From: Oscillospiraceae bacterium
Lineage (GTDB): Bacteria; Bacillota; Clostridia; Oscillospirales; Ruminococcaceae
Assembly: GCA_017399765.1 (NCBI GenBank)
Contig: JAFQBH010000028.1
Location: 1 to 64,000 of the forward strand
Direction: 5' to 3'
DNA: 64,000 bases
Shown: one piece after another, positions 61,307-64,000 of the stretch
Position numbering within the stretch: the stretch's first letter is position 1
How the letters are laid out: each line of letters begins with the position of its first letter
Translations under genes and position numbers: made by a program
The notes under the pieces: generated by a model
The model's input: only the letters and a program-made list of their open reading frames with translations
The model's database searches: none
Told to the model about the DNA's origin: nothing

Positions 61307-61546
61307 TCACCTCGATTTAATTCCGGCAATAATAGTAATAACAACTACTATCACAATAGCAATTAATAATATCTTAAAAAACAGGCCTGCCAAAGACATT
61401 ACCAGTAGCGCCATACCATAACCCACCGCCAAAGAGATTGCTACAATTATAAGCAGCGAAAACACCCCTAAAAATAAAATGTTGCATTTGTTGAGAAAAA
61501 CTAAAAATATCATAAATGCAAAAATAATCGTCAGAGCCAATAACAT
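61307..61546 (-). CDS. Small membrane protein, 79 aa
   Basis: Three hydrophobic segments fill almost the entire length. It starts three bases after the stop of the Mor-like regulator, so both are coupled. Function unknown; possibly a membrane partner of the zinc-ribbon proteins. Confidence 0.6.
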   Translation of the reverse strand: MLLALTIIFAFMIFLVFLNKCNILFLGVFSLLIIVAISLAVGYGMALLVMSLAGLFFKILLIAIVIVVVITIIAGIKSR

Positions 61547-61548
61547 TT

Positions 61549-61905
61549 TTACACTTCCTCTAAACTCTCTTTTATAATCCTTCTAACCGATTTTTCCGAA
61601 TAGTTGTATTTTATTGCTAATGTCCTTATGTTTGTGCCGTCATATTCCTGCACAATGTTTCTTTTTATCATTTCCGGATTAAAAAAACGAATAGGAAAGC
61701 TTATCTGCTGTCCTTTAAACATGCGGTAGATCTCCATGGCCGTATCCATACCGAGTTTTTCGCTTATTTCTTTGTAAACTGTGTTCAAAACTTCGGGACT
61801 GTTTTCTGCCATTTGCATCACCCCTTTGGATAATCTTAGCAAATCGCATTTCTCAAGTAAAATCTCAATGTCCTTGCTTTTGTCCATATCTTTGCCATCT
61901 GACAT
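61549..61905 (-). CDS. Mor-like transcriptional regulator, 118 aa
   Basis: A 118-residue protein with LGMDTAMEIYRMFKGQQISF, a Mor/C-type dimer motif, and RTLAIKYNYSEKSVRRIIKE, a helix-turn-helix. This is the Mor family, which occurs in small regulators of mobile elements and Clostridia. It is the first gene of the five-gene operon. Confidence 0.65.
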   Translation of the reverse strand: MSDGKDMDKSKDIEILLEKCDLLRLSKGVMQMAENSPEVLNTVYKEISEKLGMDTAMEIYRMFKGQQISFPIRFFNPEMIKRNIVQEYDGTNIRTLAIKYNYSEKSVRRIIKESLEEV

Positions 61906-61928
61906 ATTAATACCTCCAAATAGAAAAT

Positions 61929-61960
61929 CCCCTGTATAGGGTAAAGTCCTTATACAGGGG
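61929..61960. terminator. Hairpin between DUF5677 and Mor-like genes
   Basis: CCCCTGTATA pairs with TATACAGGGG with a 12-base loop. It ends the operon from the right. Confidence 0.65.
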
Positions 61961-61984
61961 TCTATTTGATGATATATATTTATT

Positions 61985-62815
61985 TTATTGAGAACTACCT
62001 TTTGTTTCTCTTTTTTCTTCCTCTTGATACCAAGACGCTAACGAGTTTAATTCCTTTACATATTCTGTCCCGTCCATACTAAAAGCATCACAAATATTTC
62101 CAACAATAGGAATTAAGGATGTCACCGCATACATTAGTGGAGTGCTTTGTCCATATAAGGTTGCAGATGTATCAACTTCATCAAATCCAACGGTACCACT
62201 AATCCTAATTGTATTCCCCATACATCCTGCATGTAAAGAAATACAAGCTCTCTTATATCTCATATAATGGATTCCCAGAAAAATGCGAATAGCTTCGTCA
62301 GTTTGATCTGCCATTACACTATCAACAACTTCGGAAAAGTTATTATATCCCGTCCACCAATAATCTCTGCGAATTGCATGTTTTGCCTTTTTCTTTAAAT
62401 TTTGCCATTCCTCGTTGAGTTCTTCAATTTTACTATCTGGAACATATTTTTCTATATCTCTCAAGCACTTATTTCTTTGTACGTCGTAGCTTAAGAAAAA
62501 ATCAGCAATATAATCTTGAAAATTCTTGTCTTTTTTATGGATTTCAAAAAAGCCTACAATTATCATCTGCTCATACAAATTTCTTCCTAAAGACAATGCA
62601 CCATCCGTATATCCAAATGAACATAAGGTGAGTATTTCTCTAGTTGTAATCAATGATTTACCGGCTATATGTAACAGTATCGTATTATAGTCATTTTTTA
62701 CGCACATTTTATGATGTACTTTGTCGCTCAATTCTTCTTCGAATTCATCAATAACTTTCACAAATTCATCAAGCTTCCATCTAGTAATAGCTGGAGTAAC
62801 ATATTCAAAACCCAT
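61985..62815 (-). CDS. DUF5677-like protein, 276 aa
   Basis: A mostly helical protein with AGKSLITTREILTLCSFGYT, a pattern of the DUF5677 family, then GALSLGRNLYEQMIIVGFFE. The ATG at 62815 with AAAGGTG upstream was preferred to 62848. It is the last gene of a three-gene run. Function unknown; such genes are common in accessory or defence-like gene clusters. Confidence 0.5.
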   Translation of the reverse strand: MGFEYVTPAITRWKLDEFVKVIDEFEEELSDKVHHKMCVKNDYNTILLHIAGKSLITTREILTLCSFGYTDGALSLGRNLYEQMIIVGFFEIHKKDKNFQDYIADFFLSYDVQRNKCLRDIEKYVPDSKIEELNEEWQNLKKKAKHAIRRDYWWTGYNNFSEVVDSVMADQTDEAIRIFLGIHYMRYKRACISLHAGCMGNTIRISGTVGFDEVDTSATLYGQSTPLMYAVTSLIPIVGNICDAFSMDGTEYVKELNSLASWYQEEEKRETKGSSQ

Positions 62816-62876
62816 AAAGTCACCTTTATACCAAAATCTACAAATCAAAACTCAGAACTAAAATTATAAGTTTCTA

Positions 62877-63092
62877 TCATTTTGTTTTTTTGATTTTTTC
62901 CCAATCTATAAAAAATTCTATATGTCCACAATCTTTGCATACCAAAGCATCTGTTGCTTCAAGCACTTCTTGGGTTATACTTCCGGTGTAGGGATTTCTT
63001 TTTTCTGGATAATTAATTCTTACTCTTGTATTAACCATTAATTTATCGATATTTTTGCTGCCACAACGAATACAATTTGTAAAATTTATCAT
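62877..63092 (-). CDS. Small zinc-ribbon protein, 71 aa
   Basis: Two CxxC pairs (CIRCGSKN and CKDCGHI) make a zinc ribbon. It sits between a DUF5677-like gene and the right-edge gene, ten bases after the latter. Probably a cofactor or regulator; unknown. Confidence 0.55.
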   Translation of the reverse strand: MINFTNCIRCGSKNIDKLMVNTRVRINYPEKRNPYTGSITQEVLEATDALVCKDCGHIEFFIDWEKIKKTK

Positions 63093-63101
63093 ATTTTCCC
63101 C

Positions 63102-64000
63102 TCATTTTTCTTCAGCTTTTACTGAGTATTCTTTCAAAAATAGATTTGGTATGCAAATATCTCTTCTTAAATCATAATCCTTAACGGCATTCCTAGTACT
63201 TCGTTTGGGATTGATAGTAAACGGATCTTGAAGTAATCTTGCCGGTTCCTGTAATCCTTTAATCGTCTCATCATCCAATTGTTTTGACAAATAATAATCT
63301 TCCGTATACAGAAAGATGATACGATTAATAATTTCAAGTCGTTGTTCCTGCGTCATTCTGGTTATACGCTCTTCGAATTTCATATATCTTGTACTCTTGG
63401 AATTTACAAATAAAATCACTGCTGTAGCGTCTTTTAGCGGAAAAACAGCAACATGTAGATACTCTGTTTTATAATCTAGGTTGTAATTAAAATTGTCATT
63501 AATGATTTCACCATCCAAACCGGTAACCAAAGGGACCATACCTTGAAACGCAATAGGACAAGTGTAATTTAATCTATCATAAGAAATTACTTTGATCCAA
63601 CTTTCTGAAGTTGTTAAGAAGGATTTTGAAATATCATAGATTTCATAACATTCTTGAACATCGAGTTTTCTTGCACTGATTTGAGCATCAAATATAATAT
63701 TTGCAAATAAAGACCATACCGGAGATTTTTCTTTCATCTCCAGCATTGATTCTTCAAATAATTTCACTTCGATTTCATGTTTATAAATATCTCTTAATGC
63801 TGTTTTCAACGCTATTTGATTTAGCATTTTTTCTGTAGGACACGTTTCATATGCTTCTGCTTTTTCATAATCCTGAAACGCACTTCCGTCACACTCTTTG
63901 CAAATAATGTGAAATATACCAGCGTTACTGATTCCAGAATCATTACTTAATAATTTCGAATCAATTAATGTATTAAATGAATTTAATTTTCCGTTCCATA
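63102..64000 (-). CDS. Partial gene, open to the right edge, at least 299 codons, unknown
   Basis: The minus-strand frame is open from the window edge through codons upstream of an internal ATG at 63827, so the true start lies outside. The visible upstream part has NSFNTLIDSKLLSNDSGISN and IICKECDGSAFQDYEKAE, with two cysteines that could bind a metal. No function assigned. It is the first gene of a three-gene run with the zinc-ribbon and DUF5677-like genes. Confidence 0.55.
   Translation of the reverse strand, partial: WNGKLNSFNTLIDSKLLSNDSGISNAGIFHIICKECDGSAFQDYEKAEAYETCPTEKMLNQIALKTALRDIYKHEIEVKLFEESMLEMKEKSPVWSLFANIIFDAQISARKLDVQECYEIYDISKSFLTTSESWIKVISYDRLNYTCPIAFQGMVPLVTGLDGEIINDNFNYNLDYKTEYLHVAVFPLKDATAVILFVNSKSTRYMKFEERITRMTQEQRLEIINRIIFLYTEDYYLSKQLDDETIKGLQEPARLLQDPFTINPKRSTRNAVKDYDLRRDICIPNLFLKEYSVKAEEK

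Noticed and set aside
1..64000. CRISPR array, rRNA or tRNA genes
   Set aside because: No regular direct-repeat array, no cloverleaf-type or rRNA-like stretch was seen in the spacers.

Overview
The window reads as a chromosomal segment of a low-GC Gram-positive gut-type anaerobe, most likely class Clostridia. The reasons are strong AGGAGG-type ribosome binding sites with frequent TTG starts, lipoprotein signal peptides, BlaI/M56 sensor pairs, Rex, a CyuA-type [4Fe-4S] cysteine desulfidase, Mor-like regulators and Clostridia-type large serine recombinases. I cannot name the species from sequence alone. No rRNA, tRNA or CRISPR array was seen.

Region 1 (1-16832) is the right part of a prophage or domesticated phage, read leftward. 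Its order is terS, terL, scaffold, capsid, a small neck or virion gene, a large podovirus-type tail (tubular B-like) gene, a run of fibre or decoration genes, and only then portal, adaptor-like gene and a large internal-virion-like gene that leaves the window. A LexA/CI-type repressor (16177-16800) faces the structural operon across a control region with two good divergent promoters and four CACA-N3-TGTG operators. No integrase, replication or early gene lies between repressor and terminase.

Region 2 (16839-23312) is host metabolism: a CyuA-like cysteine desulfidase, a thioredoxin-fold protein lacking both active-site cysteines, a CoA-disulfide reductase with a rhodanese tail, an ABC/AAA-type ATPase and a GH13 neopullulanase-type enzyme.

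Region 3 (23310-37245) holds two parallel sensor cassettes on the minus strand. Each is BlaI-like repressor, M56 (BlaR1-like) membrane metalloprotease with a large extracellular domain, lipoprotein(s) and a 65-residue XRE regulator. One cassette carries four tandem lipoproteins that share the first 19 mature residues (WKVEIVDPTKPIENDSELV or a close variant) but have unrelated bodies. The second has three operator dyads in and around its promoter. This looks like an undescribed envelope-sensing and lipoprotein-expression system and is one of the two best candidates here.

Region 4 (37683-47193) contains rex with two transporters (GntP and MFS) behind a Rex-like operator, an aldo/keto reductase with a divergent LacI regulator, and a glycerol-dehydrogenase/zinc-alcohol-dehydrogenase pair with a divergent AraC regulator. 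Together they suggest redox-controlled uptake and oxidation of a polyol or sugar acid.

Region 5 (47197-58500) is integrated mobile DNA. Two large serine recombinases point outward from the ends of a block with a DUF927 helicase-like protein, DUF3846, DpnD/PcfM-like and DUF1643 genes. A further accessory module with TTACGTGAA repeats follows.

Region 6 (58581-64000) is accessory. It has a tightly packed five-gene operon (Mor-like regulator, two small membrane proteins, a 627-residue zinc-ribbon protein and a zinc-ribbon membrane protein), which is the second candidate for an undescribed system. It also has a DUF5677/zinc-ribbon operon running off the right edge.
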